NCBI GenBank assembly: GCA_004762125.1
Contig: SIHQ01000017.1
Coordinates: forward strand, 1-64,000
From: Oceanospirillales bacterium
GTDB lineage: Bacteria > Pseudomonadota > Gammaproteobacteria > Pseudomonadales > Endozoicomonadaceae
Length of the DNA: 64,000 nucleotides
Direction of reading: 5' to 3'
Part shown: piece after piece, positions 16,387 to 24,522 of the stretch
Numbering within the stretch: the first letter of the stretch is position 1
How the letters are laid out: the number at the start of each line of letters is the position of its first letter
Program-made: the position numbers and the translations under genes
The notes under the pieces: generated by a model
What the model was told of the DNA's origin: nothing
Seen by the model: only the letters and a program-made list of their open reading frames with translations
Databases searched by the model: none

Positions 16387-17319
16387 TTACTCGGTTGCCT
16401 GCAACGCTTCAAAGGCTGCCGCTGACTCCAGAACCACCACAGGTGCGCCACGAACGATTCGCTTACTCAGACCTGCCAGCACCTTGCCTGAACCACACTC
16501 CGCAAAACGGGAAACGCCCGTCTCTGTCAGAGTATTTATGGTTTCTACCCAGCGCACAGGACTGTATAGCTGAGCTACCAGGTTCTGGCGAATTTGCTCA
16601 GGCTCCGAGCATTGCTTAGCCGTTACGTTCTGAATCACCGGAATAGTGGGAACGGATAACTTAACGGTGGCCAATTCAATCGCCAGACGCTCAGCTGCCG
16701 GCCTCATCAGCGCACAATGAGATGGCACACTGACTGGCAAAGGCATAGCTTTACGCGCACCAGCTTCTTTAGCTAATTCAATAGCACGCGCCACGGCATC
16801 TTTACTACCTGCAATAACCACCTGACCAGGCGTGTTGAAGTTCACGGCTTCAACCACTTCACCCTGAGCAGCGCTCTGACAAACCTCAATCACCTTGTCA
16901 TCTTCAAGGCCGAGAATGGCTGCCATGGCACCCGTACCCGCTGGAACTGCTTCCTGCATAAACAGACCGCGCTGACGAACAACACGAACAGCATCTGTAA
17001 ACTTTATAACGCCGGCACATACCAACGCGGAATACTCACCCAGACTATGACCAGCAACAAAAGCGGGTCGCTCACCGCCTTTTTCCAGCCATAGACGCCA
17101 AAGCGCAACACTGGCTGCCAGTAATGCCGGCTGAGTATTTTCAGTTTTATTCAGATCTTCCGCCGGACCTTCACTGACCAATTTCAGCAGGTCAAAGCCG
17201 AGCACTTCAGACGCTTCAGCAAAGGTTTGGCTGACTATGGGCGTTTCAATGTGGTCAGCGAGCATACCCACTGACTGGGATCCCTGTCCCGGAAAGACAA
17301 ATGCAAGTAAATCCGTCAT
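16387..17319 (-). CDS. fabD: Malonyl-CoA:ACP transacylase
   Basis: This 310-residue enzyme loads malonate onto ACP. FPGQGSQSVGML at the N-terminus and GHSLGEYSALV with nucleophile Ser92 are the family signatures, and the partner His lies in VPSHCALM near residue 200. It precedes fabG directly. No fabH lies between plsX and fabD, unlike the enterobacterial cluster; this matches the Pseudomonas arrangement. Confidence 0.95.
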   Translation of the reverse strand: MTDLLAFVFPGQGSQSVGMLADHIETPIVSQTFAEASEVLGFDLLKLVSEGPAEDLNKTENTQPALLAASVALWRLWLEKGGERPAFVAGHSLGEYSALVCAGVIKFTDAVRVVRQRGLFMQEAVPAGTGAMAAILGLEDDKVIEVCQSAAQGEVVEAVNFNTPGQVVIAGSKDAVARAIELAKEAGARKAMPLPVSVPSHCALMRPAAERLAIELATVKLSVPTIPVIQNVTAKQCSEPEQIRQNLVAQLYSPVRWVETINTLTETGVSRFAECGSGKVLAGLSKRIVRGAPVVVLESAAAFEALQATE

Positions 17320-17615
17320 TGCGATGCGTCATATTCCATGAGTAAGCAGCCGTAAAAAAACAGCTGTGAACAAACAAAAGAAAAACGGCCATTAACTCTC
17401 CGCATTTTCTTTCACTGAAAAAAACTCAGGCAATTATAGAAAAACTATCGCCTAAGGTGAGTAAATTTATGTTTCCAACTGCAAAGAGAAAACACTACCA
17501 GGGTTCAACTCTTTACCTGAGCCACACAGTATTACGCAAAAACCACTACAGTCATTCCAAAAATAGGCTTGATTTTCAGAGAGACTCAATAGTTCACAAT
17601 TAAAAGCAACACCGT
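17320..17615. other. plsX-fabD intergenic region
   Basis: This 296-nt gap holds no gene. It probably carries a promoter for fabD-fabG: a TATAAT-like -10 on the minus strand lies at 17438-17433, but the matching -35 is poor. A partially symmetrical AT-rich segment around 17428-17453 could be an operator, but the symmetry is imperfect. Confidence 0.4.
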
Positions 17616-18656
17616 TTATACCAGTACATCTTCAAGACGGGAAGCCAGATTGACTGGAACTTTAGTCTCAGACTCTCTTACTGCCTGACAAATCGCTTTG
17701 TAAAAACCTTTCTCATCAGCCCCACCATGACTCTTGATGACCGTTCCATTAAGACCCAAAAGACTGGCCCCATTATTCAAAACGGGATCAACACGGCGAT
17801 TAAAGGTTTGCAACTGACGCAACACCAGAAGATAAAGTAAACGCCCCCAGAATGACTCCTTAAACGCTTCTTTCAGGCCATCCTGTATCATACTGATAGC
17901 CCCTTCCCCTGTTTTTAACGCCACATTACCGACAAAGCCATCGCAAATAACCACGTCCGCCCTGCCATTAAACAGATCATTCGCCTCAACGAAACCGATA
18001 TAATCCATTTCCTGATGCTGCAACTGTTTTTCCAGCATCAGAGTATGGGTTTTTCGAACCTGCTCATTACCTTTTTCCTCTTCCATACCAATATTCAGTA
18101 ACGCAACCTTGGCTCTTTTTATTCCTTTAACAGAAACAACCTGCTGACTTCCCATCACAGCCAACTGATAAAGATGTTCAGGACTGCAATCAACATTAGC
18201 GCCCACATCCATCAATAAAGCACCGCCCTCACGGGTCGGAACCGTTACCGATATGGCTGGACGAGTAATTCCCGGAAACGTCTTCAGCACAAAGCATCCC
18301 ATTGCCATCAAGGCCCCGGTATTACCAGCACTGACACAAGCAGACGCCTTTTCTTCTGCCAATAGCTGAAGAGAGCACCACATTGAGGATTTTTTTTTCG
18401 ATCTGAGAGCTTGGGAAGGTTTTTCATCCATGCAAACAGTCGTTTCTGTATGATGAACACTGAGACGGGAACGATCGAATGATTGAATATCAGAAAGAAA
18501 AGCTTCTACCAGCGGTTCATCACCAACCAGTATCAAATTAAGCGAAGGGTATTTATCAAGAGCTCTGACTGCAGCTCGTATACGCGAACGGGGACTTTCG
18601 TCCCCGCTCATAACATCCAGCGCGACGGTCACTTTAGAAGCTCGTTCAGCACTCAA
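17616..18656 (-). CDS. plsX: Phosphate acyltransferase PlsX
   Basis: This 346-residue peripheral membrane enzyme makes acyl-phosphate from acyl-ACP for phospholipid synthesis. The N-terminal ALDVMSGDESP segment replaces the more common ALDAMGGD; family blocks such as VSAGNTGALMAMG, RPAISVTVPT, LLMDVGANVDCSPEHL, VICDGFVGNVALKT and KSHGGADEKGF are intact. It follows rpmF by about 65 nt. The L32-plsX link is widely conserved and coordinates lipid synthesis with growth. Confidence 0.95.
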   Translation of the reverse strand: MSAERASKVTVALDVMSGDESPRSRIRAAVRALDKYPSLNLILVGDEPLVEAFLSDIQSFDRSRLSVHHTETTVCMDEKPSQALRSKKKSSMWCSLQLLAEEKASACVSAGNTGALMAMGCFVLKTFPGITRPAISVTVPTREGGALLMDVGANVDCSPEHLYQLAVMGSQQVVSVKGIKRAKVALLNIGMEEEKGNEQVRKTHTLMLEKQLQHQEMDYIGFVEANDLFNGRADVVICDGFVGNVALKTGEGAISMIQDGLKEAFKESFWGRLLYLLVLRQLQTFNRRVDPVLNNGASLLGLNGTVIKSHGGADEKGFYKAICQAVRESETKVPVNLASRLEDVLV

Positions 18657-18721
18657 TGTTACTTCTCCTTATCCCTGGAGCAGAGCACGAACGTACTCTG
18701 CAATCCTTAAGTAAGCAGAAC

Positions 18722-18904
18722 TTACTCTTCGTTACCACCAGCAACGACTTTCTTGCCGCGGTAGAAACCTTCAGCAGTAACATGGTGACGACGATGAGTT
18801 TCGCCAGAAGCTGCATCTACAGACAGCTGAGCGGAAGTCAGTGCATCGTGGGAACGACGCATGTCACGCCTTGAACGGGTTTTACGGTTTTGCTGAACAG
18901 CCAT
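18722..18904 (-). CDS. rpmF: 50S ribosomal protein L32
   Basis: This 60-residue protein is highly basic at the N-terminus ([22 protein letters not shown]) and carries the [10 protein letters not shown] segment typical of L32. No zinc cysteines are present, as in other gammaproteobacterial L32. It lies 12 nt after yceD and shares its promoter. Confidence 0.96.
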   Translation of the reverse strand: MAVQQNRKTRSRRDMRRSHDALTSAQLSVDAASGETHRRHHVTAEGFYRGKKVVAGGNEE

Positions 18905-18916
18905 GTGTCAACTCTC

Positions 18917-19471
18917 CTAGATCGTAGTATCTGTTTTCAATTTGGCCAGAACGCTGAAAGGACTTTCTTCCTCACGTTCCTCTTCTGCTTCAACAGCAGC
19001 CGCTCGAGCTTCTTTTTCGGTCTCAGTGCTATAAAACTGCTGAGCCGAGCACTCCTCAAGCGAATGATAAGCCACTAAAGGAACAGCCAAAATAAGCTCT
19101 TCCTCCAGAAGAGGCACAAGCTCAACCGGTTCATCACCGTACATTAACGGTTCATATTCTTCCGGCAAGGCTTTTGCCTGCTCATCCGTCAGAACTCCCA
19201 TTAAAGAGAATTCTGCTCGCACTGGAATTGAGGCCACATCCAGGCAACGCTGACAAATCATGCTCAGCTTTGCATCGATACGCCCTTCCAGCACAACTCG
19301 GTTGCTTTCACTTAATGAAAAGTTTAAAGCAACCTGAACTTCGCCTTTATCATCAACCAGACTGTTCACCAGCTGGCCAAATTGATTCAGTGCCAGCGAA
19401 CCTTCAAACTGCCTACCTTGACGAGCGAACTTGCGCGGGTCAAAATTTTTGGGTATTTGTCCGATAGCCAT
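18917..19471 (-). CDS. yceD: YceD/DUF177 family protein (23S rRNA accumulation)
   Basis: This 184-residue protein belongs to the DUF177 family, which is linked to 23S rRNA accumulation and nearly always precedes rpmF. The CQRCLDV motif with its Cys pair is the family core, preceded by a domain with EGRIDAKLSMICQ. The C-terminal third is very acidic and Glu-rich. It is the first gene of the yceD-rpmF-plsX operon. Confidence 0.9.
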   Translation of the reverse strand: MAIGQIPKNFDPRKFARQGRQFEGSLALNQFGQLVNSLVDDKGEVQVALNFSLSESNRVVLEGRIDAKLSMICQRCLDVASIPVRAEFSLMGVLTDEQAKALPEEYEPLMYGDEPVELVPLLEEELILAVPLVAYHSLEECSAQQFYSTETEKEARAAAVEAEEEREEESPFSVLAKLKTDTTI

Positions 19472-19502
19472 GAGCTCACGGGTTGATAGTTATAAGCGCG
19501 CC

Positions 19503-19531
19503 ATAATAGGGCTAAGCATGGACAGTGTCAA
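19503..19531 (-). promoter_or_regulatory. Near-consensus sigma-70 promoter for yceD-rpmF-plsX
   Basis: The minus strand reads TTGACA (19531-19526), exactly 17 nt of spacer, then TATTAT (19508-19503). The predicted start of transcription is about 25 nt before the yceD ATG. This is the strongest promoter match I found in the window and fits a ribosomal-protein operon. Confidence 0.85.
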
Positions 19532-19637
19532 AGGGTTTGGCAGGGTAAACTTGCACAAATTTCATCCCTGTACTTGCCTGTCTTTCAACAGAAAATGACA
19601 ATATGCAATTTCCACCGGCAACCCCCTGATAAACCCT

Positions 19638-20228
19638 ATGAAATTACTTCTTGCTTCCAGCTCAAGCTACCGACAATCCCTGCTACAGAGATTAGGACTG
19701 GCATTTCAGTCCCAATCTCCTGACATTGATGAATCACCACTGCCCGATGAAAGTCCGTCACAATTAGTTCGCCGCCTCTCCCTGAATAAAGCCCAGGCTT
19801 TAGCGAGCCAGCATCTCGATGCTTTGATCATCGCCTCTGATCAGGTCGCTCAGTTCCAGAAGCAAATTCTTGGTAAACCTCACACGATCGAAAGAGCCAT
19901 TGAACAACTCTCATCATTCAGCGGTCACCTCGTTACCTTTCATACTGGTCTCTGCCTACTGAACGCCCGAACAGGTGACTACCAACTGGATTCCATTCCA
20001 TTTACGGTTCATTTTCGCAATCTGACAGAAGATAAAATTCGTTTCTATATAAATGAAGAAAAACCTTTGGATTGCGCGGGCAGTTTCAAGTGCGAAGGAC
20101 TGGGTATCAGCCTGTTTACAAAAATGACAGGCGATGATCCTAACAGCCTCATTGGACTTCCACTGATTCGACTGACAGAAATGCTTATCAACGAAGGGGT
20201 AGACCCACTCGATCCGAGTACTCATTAA
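19638..20228 (+). CDS. maf: Maf/YceF nucleotide pyrophosphatase
   Basis: This 196-residue enzyme hydrolyses non-canonical nucleoside triphosphates. The SSSSYRQSLLQRLGL start and SPDIDESPLPDES resemble the YceF branch (7-methyl-GTP). IIASDQVAQF with the catalytic Asp and LGKPHTIERAIEQL follow the family order. It is divergent from yceD, sharing a 166-nt intergenic region; the yceF-yceD-rpmF neighbourhood is conserved. Confidence 0.9.
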   Translation: MKLLLASSSSYRQSLLQRLGLAFQSQSPDIDESPLPDESPSQLVRRLSLNKAQALASQHLDALIIASDQVAQFQKQILGKPHTIERAIEQLSSFSGHLVTFHTGLCLLNARTGDYQLDSIPFTVHFRNLTEDKIRFYINEEKPLDCAGSFKCEGLGISLFTKMTGDDPNSLIGLPLIRLTEMLINEGVDPLDPSTH

Positions 20229-20257
20229 GTGGGGTATAATTAACATCGAAACATAAG

Positions 20258-20271
20258 TTGACACAGATCAA
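20258..20271 (+). promoter_or_regulatory. FNR/Anr-type binding site
   Basis: TTGACACAGATCAA matches the FNR/Anr consensus TTGAT-N4-ATCAA at 9 of 10 positions. A -10-like CATAAC lies at 20292-20297, which places the box at about -41.5 from the expected start. That is the class II activator position. The only gene downstream is the 38-residue microprotein at 20394. Confidence 0.7.
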
Positions 20272-20393
20272 TACGCTCACCTCGCAGCATGCATAACCTT
20301 GACATAACACTTGCATGGAAAGCTTCTGTTTTGAGGGTAACAGAGTGGCGGCAGTTTCCATCACTTACAAAAAGAATGTATGAGGCCAGCATC

Positions 20394-20510
20394 ATGTACC
20401 TAGATACCGTTGTAATCGCAGCCCTGATTGCCGTTGTAGCAACCATTGGTGTTGGCGTCGGTTTTTACTCCTTTATTCTCCAAGATATCAAAAAGCACAA
20501 GCAGGACTGA
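20394..20510 (+). CDS. 38-residue single-span membrane protein, CcoM-like
   Basis: The reading MYLDTVVIAALIAVVATIG... is one membrane helix followed by a short positively charged tail (DIKKHKQD). GAGG lies 8 nt before ATG 20394; longer in-frame starts lack a ribosome site. Size, the (F/Y)xDTVVIA start and the charged tail resemble CcoM, the small stabilising subunit of cbb3-type cytochrome c oxidase in Pseudomonas. The upstream FNR/Anr box fits a micro-oxic role. The match is from memory of a very short protein, so another microprotein family remains possible. Confidence 0.6.
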   Translation: MYLDTVVIAALIAVVATIGVGVGFYSFILQDIKKHKQD

Positions 20511-20752
20511 TTCTTAAACGACAGATCTCGTACTCAATCACGAGGTTTGTCACTTTCACAACCGCTCACAAGAACAACTCACTACCTCGCCCCCTACGAA
20601 TCTTGTGTAACGCTATCAAAACAGCAGCAAAACCAAACCCACCAACACCATCGACGCTGCATTTTTCCAGCATTACTTTATATCTGCCGCACTCTTCCTT
20701 TATGATCTTCTGACAATAACTATAAATATTCGACATAGATTGGTACTCGACC

Positions 20753-21643
20753 GTGCTCAAAAAAATACTTATAACTTTTTTACTACTATTGTTCGTCGTT
20801 CTTTTTTCTGGCGGTTGGTACTTTTCGACCGTAGTCCTCCAGCTCCCTATTAGCGAGTGTGATCAGGAGCATTATGTTTTCTGCGGTACGCCTGATGAGC
20901 AGGATCTGAATTACGAAGACATCAGCTTCACCACAGAGGATAACTTCCAGATTCCAGGCTGGTACATGCCCGCCACTAATTCCGACAAAGCTGTCTTACT
21001 GGTTCACGGTCGAGGTGCCGATCGCACAGAAGGCATGCGTTATGCACCAGCGCTGGTCAAAGCAGGATTTAATGTCCTAACCATTGATCTTCGCCACCCA
21101 CGACAGTCGTCAGAAATCATCTCTACTATGGGATTTCATGAGCAGAAAGATGTAATCGCTGCTGTCAGTTTTCTGGAAAAACAAAAGCAAATAAAAAGCA
21201 TTGGAGTTATGGGTTTTTCAATGGGCGGCGCCACCAGCGTACTGGCCATGGCAAAAGATCAGCGTATTAAAGCGGGCGTATTTAACAGCCCTATTGCCAA
21301 TGTCGAAGATGTATTGACCGAAAACGGTAAAGCACTGTACGGACTGCCAAAGTACCCACTCATTCCCGTTGTCATGGAGATTTTCAGCTGGCGCGGCGAT
21401 ATAGATTTGAACAGGCTTCACGCTGAAGATTTGATCGCAGAGATATCGCCTCGTCCTGTCTACATAATGCACGGCACGACAGATCAGACTGTTGCCTATC
21501 ATCACGGAGAAAAGTTGTTCGAGAGAGCCAAAGAACCAAAACAGTTCTGGAGTGTCGAAGATGGGCAACACACAAGACTATGGCAAGCTAACAGAGAAAA
21601 AGCAGAAAACAGTACTGTGAATTTTTTCCATAAACACCTCTAA
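20753..21643 (+). CDS. Membrane-anchored alpha/beta hydrolase
   Basis: This 296-residue protein has an N-terminal membrane anchor or uncleaved signal (ILITFLLLLFVVLFSGGWYF). The alpha/beta-hydrolase domain has an oxyanion-type LLVHGRGADR and the nucleophile elbow GFSMGGA. The late acidic and His residues are in YIMHGTTDQTVAYHHG and VEDGQHTRLW. It resembles the YqkD/BAAT-like serine hydrolases; the substrate is unknown. GTG 20753 is the only plausible start because later starts lose the anchor. It seems to be monocistronic. Confidence 0.8.
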   Translation: MLKKILITFLLLLFVVLFSGGWYFSTVVLQLPISECDQEHYVFCGTPDEQDLNYEDISFTTEDNFQIPGWYMPATNSDKAVLLVHGRGADRTEGMRYAPALVKAGFNVLTIDLRHPRQSSEIISTMGFHEQKDVIAAVSFLEKQKQIKSIGVMGFSMGGATSVLAMAKDQRIKAGVFNSPIANVEDVLTENGKALYGLPKYPLIPVVMEIFSWRGDIDLNRLHAEDLIAEISPRPVYIMHGTTDQTVAYHHGEKLFERAKEPKQFWSVEDGQHTRLWQANREKAENSTVNFFHKHL

Positions 21644-21658
21644 CACAAAGCAAAGAGT

Positions 21659-21687
21659 GAGAGTCTTATTTATGAAAATAAGCTCTC
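21659..21687. other. Hairpin downstream of the hydrolase
   Basis: GAGAGTCTTATTT pairs with AAATAAGCTCTC (12 bp with one bulged T) over a 4-nt loop. It lies 16 nt past the hydrolase stop. There is no clear T-run, so it may be a weak terminator or mRNA-stabilising stem. The rest of the gap up to 21902 holds nothing I can support. Confidence 0.5.
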
Positions 21688-21902
21688 ATTCATTACAATC
21701 CGACCTTCTTCTGCAACAACAGCTTTTTCAAAACACCGCTGAAATCAACCCGTGGCTCCCGCCCGTAAAGCTTCACTGCACATACCGTAAACTTCTTATT
21801 ATTTTAATTTCTCATACGCTCGACCCCAAAAAAAACAGACAGTAAAATCTTGTTTAGAGCATGGATATGAACTATCCCTTATAACTCAAAGAGGGCAGTG
21901 TC

Positions 21903-22433
21903 ATGAGCAGTCGTCCTCTGTTGTCCCGCCTTTATTCAGTCCTGTTTCTACTATCAATCAGCTTTGGCTTGATCTCAGTAAAAGTCTACGCCCAAGGCAT
22001 CAGTAGCATTACTTTTGAACCGGCTCAGTTAAGAGCAGCTCAGAAGCAACAAGCTGGATCACCTGAAAACTCTTTTGATCGACTAGGACTTAAAAGCAGA
22101 CAATCGACCAATAACACCGACCCCTACTCCGGAATAATTGCCGATGAACAACCGTTCGAGGCAACGGAGATTACTGAAGCATCCCCCAAGCCACTGGTGA
22201 TAAAGTCCAATGGAAATGAGTACCTCTGGCAGACTGAGGATGAAGACACTCTTTACCTTCTGGAACTGGAAACACCTGTTTGTAGAAATCAACTGTCTGA
22301 TAAGAACGCCAGATGCATCCCGGATGAAAGAGTCGAGCTCAATATTGGTGCTGACGAAGCTCTATTTTCTGCTCTTCCTTTTGCTTTCGCCCCTTTGATG
22401 GATGCAAGAACGCTTGAGTTCAACTTTCGTTGA
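21903..22433 (+). CDS. Secreted orphan protein
   Basis: This 176-residue protein has a clear signal peptide (LYSVLFLLSISFGLISVKVYA before QGISS). The mature part is polar and acidic with two Cys about 11 residues apart (VCRNQLSDKNARC). I recognise no family. AGAGGG about 8 nt before the ATG supports the start. Its end overlaps the next ORF by 32 nt in another frame, so either the two are translationally coupled or one gene has been frameshifted. Confidence 0.6.
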   Translation: MSSRPLLSRLYSVLFLLSISFGLISVKVYAQGISSITFEPAQLRAAQKQQAGSPENSFDRLGLKSRQSTNNTDPYSGIIADEQPFEATEITEASPKPLVIKSNGNEYLWQTEDEDTLYLLELETPVCRNQLSDKNARCIPDERVELNIGADEALFSALPFAFAPLMDARTLEFNFR

Positions 22434-22764
22434 CTGGAAACGAGCCGTACTGCTTTGCTCTGAGAACAATACACTTTTCGCAAAAATCCCTTTTAAAGAA
22501 TACGCCCCTTGCCTTTCATCCACTATCAAACAACTCTTTTGCAGTGGAACAAACTGCAGTAACCCTCAGTGCGCAAAATATAAACACCAAGAGCCTAAGC
22601 CACCCCTTTTTCTGTACCATCAGCTAGGGCAAGTCCAATCTTTTTGCCCATTATGCCCACCTGCCGGTGAACTGAATCCCGGCTGTAATATTGATTTTTG
22701 TATGACGTGCTCTGAGGCAGTTTCGTCCTTACTGCCTCAGGGTCAGAGCAACCCTCAGAAATAA
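22402..22764 (+). CDS. Cys-rich orphan ORF overlapping the preceding gene
   Basis: This 120-residue frame has at least eleven Cys, mostly in clusters (CSGTNCSNPQC, CPLC, CNIDFCMTC), a pattern often seen in disulfide-rich or metal-binding proteins. There is no signal peptide of its own. If joined to the preceding frame by a +1 shift it would become the Cys-rich C-terminus of one secreted protein, which would make biological sense. A perfect 10-bp inverted repeat lies inside its 3' end. Confidence 0.4.
   Translation: MQERLSSTFVDWKRAVLLCSENNTLFAKIPFKEYAPCLSSTIKQLFCSGTNCSNPQCAKYKHQEPKPPLFLYHQLGQVQSFCPLCPPAGELNPGCNIDFCMTCSEAVSSLLPQGQSNPQK
22712..22740. other. Perfect 10-bp inverted repeat
   Basis: CTGAGGCAGT at 22712-22721 and ACTGCCTCAG at 22731-22740 are separated by 9 nt, near the convergent junction with sppA. 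No T-run follows on either strand, but it could serve as a transcription barrier. Confidence 0.55.
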
Positions 22765-22799
22765 CGCAGAACCCCTGACTCTGGCCCTGCGTATCACCA

Positions 22800-23786
22800 T
22801 TAGCGTAGAGTCAGAGAATCACCACCCATCATTTTGATAGCCGTTGCAGAAACACCGGCACCAAACTCTCTGGCAAACTGTTCCAGCGGGCTTAAGCGAT
22901 AGCTAAAATCAACGATTTCCTCTTCACCTACAATATCTCTTGCCACATAACCAGTACTTCCCAGACCATCAATAAGTCCCAGTGACTTTGCCTGTTCACC
23001 TGTCCAGACCATTCCAGAGAAGATTTCAGGATTATCCTTAAGACGATCTCCTCGACCTTTTTTCACAACGTCAATGAACTGATTATGAATAGTATCCAAA
23101 GACTGCTGCCAACGATCTGTAGCCTCTTCATCCAGTGACTGGAATGGATCATTAAAGGCTTTGAACTCACCAGCCGTATAGGTACGACGAGTAACACCCA
23201 GTTTTTTCATTGCATCAACAAAACCAAAACCGGAGGAAATAACACCAATGGAACCTACCAGACTGGCCTTATCAGCATAGATTTCATCCGCAGCTGAAGC
23301 CACGTAGTAACCACCGGAAGCACCAATATCCATAATAACTGCGTAGAGAGGCGTTTCTGTATGGAGACCACGAAGACGTAGAATCTCATCATAGATATAG
23401 CCGGATTGAACAGGGCTACCACCTGGACTGTTAATTCTGAGAACAACCGCCTTGGTGTTCTTATCCTCAAACGCAGCCCTAAGACCTGACACAACAGTGT
23501 CAGCATCTACATCCTGACCAGCACCAATAACGCCATTCATTTCAACCAGCGCCGTATGACTGCCGCTGGTTTTTGCTGCTGAAACACTAGGATTGACTGA
23601 CTTATAAACCAGACCCATAGAGATAAACAGCCAGGTAAACGTCAGCAGTTTGAAGAAAATCCCCCAACGACGCGCACGACGTTGCTCTTTCAGCGCACCT
23701 TCCGCCAATCCTTCGACCAGCTTCCACGCCTTATCATCGCTCTTGGAAGCAGGTATAGATTCCTGCTCATTCCAGTTATCACTCAC
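22800..23786 (-). CDS. sppA: Signal peptide peptidase SppA (short type)
   Basis: This S49-family serine protease of 328 residues degrades cleaved signal peptides in the inner membrane. One N-terminal membrane helix (FFKLLTFTWLFISMGLVY) precedes the protease domain. The nucleophile Ser lies in DIGASGGYYVASAAD and the general-base Lys in YADKASLVGSIGV. At about 330 residues it is the short, homotetrameric/octameric type rather than the 67-kDa enterobacterial form. The HAD phosphatase and rluC lie upstream in the same direction. Confidence 0.9.
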   Translation of the reverse strand: MSDNWNEQESIPASKSDDKAWKLVEGLAEGALKEQRRARRWGIFFKLLTFTWLFISMGLVYKSVNPSVSAAKTSGSHTALVEMNGVIGAGQDVDADTVVSGLRAAFEDKNTKAVVLRINSPGGSPVQSGYIYDEILRLRGLHTETPLYAVIMDIGASGGYYVASAADEIYADKASLVGSIGVISSGFGFVDAMKKLGVTRRTYTAGEFKAFNDPFQSLDEEATDRWQQSLDTIHNQFIDVVKKGRGDRLKDNPEIFSGMVWTGEQAKSLGLIDGLGSTGYVARDIVGEEEIVDFSYRLSPLEQFAREFGAGVSATAIKMMGGDSLTLR

Positions 23787-23831
23787 TCAATATTTCCCCC
23801 GAAATTATTTTAAATATCACTTGTCGAGCCA

Positions 23832-24494
23832 TTATTGCTCGGTCAACCAGTCGATCAATCGATCAAAAGAATCCACAATCAGCACTGATTGATACTGTTT
23901 TAGATTTTCTGCTCTCTGGGCACCGTAAGTCACGGCAACACTATCAATTCCAGCATTTGCAGCCATCTGCAGATCAAAACCTGCATCCCCTACCATTAAC
24001 GCTTTCTCGGCCGGAACTTGCAGCTCTTCCAGAATCTGCTCAAGCATCATCGGATGAGGCTTGGATTTAGCGTCGTCTGCCGTGCGACTGGTACTAAAGA
24101 ACTCATGAAGCTGATTATCCGATAACGAACACTCCAACCCTGCGCGCTTCTTTCCCGTCGCTACTGCCAGCTTCATACCTTTCGCTTTCAGGAATTCCAA
24201 CCCTTTATAAACACCCTCAAAAGAGCGAGAAGGATTTTCTTCCAGTCGAGAGTAATGAATACGATAAGCTTCTCGATACTTATCCACAGCTTCAACACCA
24301 AGGTTCGGATACAGCTGAGCAATCGCCTTGCCCAAGCTAAGACCAATAATACCTTTGTAAGCCTGATCACCATGAATCGGTAATTTTTGCTCTTCAGCCC
24401 CACACTTGAGTGCTTCAACAATGTTCGGCACCGAGTCTACCAACGTACCATCCCAGTCAAATATGATCAGGGAATAATCCTTTTTCACGATCAT
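23832..24494 (-). CDS. HAD-superfamily hydrolase, phosphoglycolate phosphatase-like
   Basis: This 220-residue HAD subfamily IA enzyme has motif I FDWDGTLVDS with nucleophile Asp, motif II VATGKKR, and motif III/IV KPHPMML and MVGDAGFDLQMAANAG. A helical cap sits between motifs I and II. The adjacent rluC is the conserved partner. The substrate (phosphoglycolate, pyrophosphate or another small phosphate ester) cannot be read from the sequence. AGAGAAGAG directly before the ATG supports the start. Confidence 0.88.
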   Translation of the reverse strand: MIVKKDYSLIIFDWDGTLVDSVPNIVEALKCGAEEQKLPIHGDQAYKGIIGLSLGKAIAQLYPNLGVEAVDKYREAYRIHYSRLEENPSRSFEGVYKGLEFLKAKGMKLAVATGKKRAGLECSLSDNQLHEFFSTSRTADDAKSKPHPMMLEQILEELQVPAEKALMVGDAGFDLQMAANAGIDSVAVTYGAQRAENLKQYQSVLIVDSFDRLIDWLTEQ

Positions 24495-24522
24495 CTCTTC
24501 TCTTTATAACGTTTCAAATGAA

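Noticed and set aside
17428-17453. FabR/FadR-type operator upstream of fabD
   Set aside because: The inverted repeat is imperfect and does not match either consensus well.
21657-21845. 62-codon ORF downstream of the hydrolase
   Set aside because: No ribosome site, and it starts inside a hairpin; its composition is random-like.
22430-22627. 65-codon ORF in the third frame near the Cys-rich ORF
   Set aside because: Shorter, without Cys clusters or a ribosome site; least likely of the three frames.
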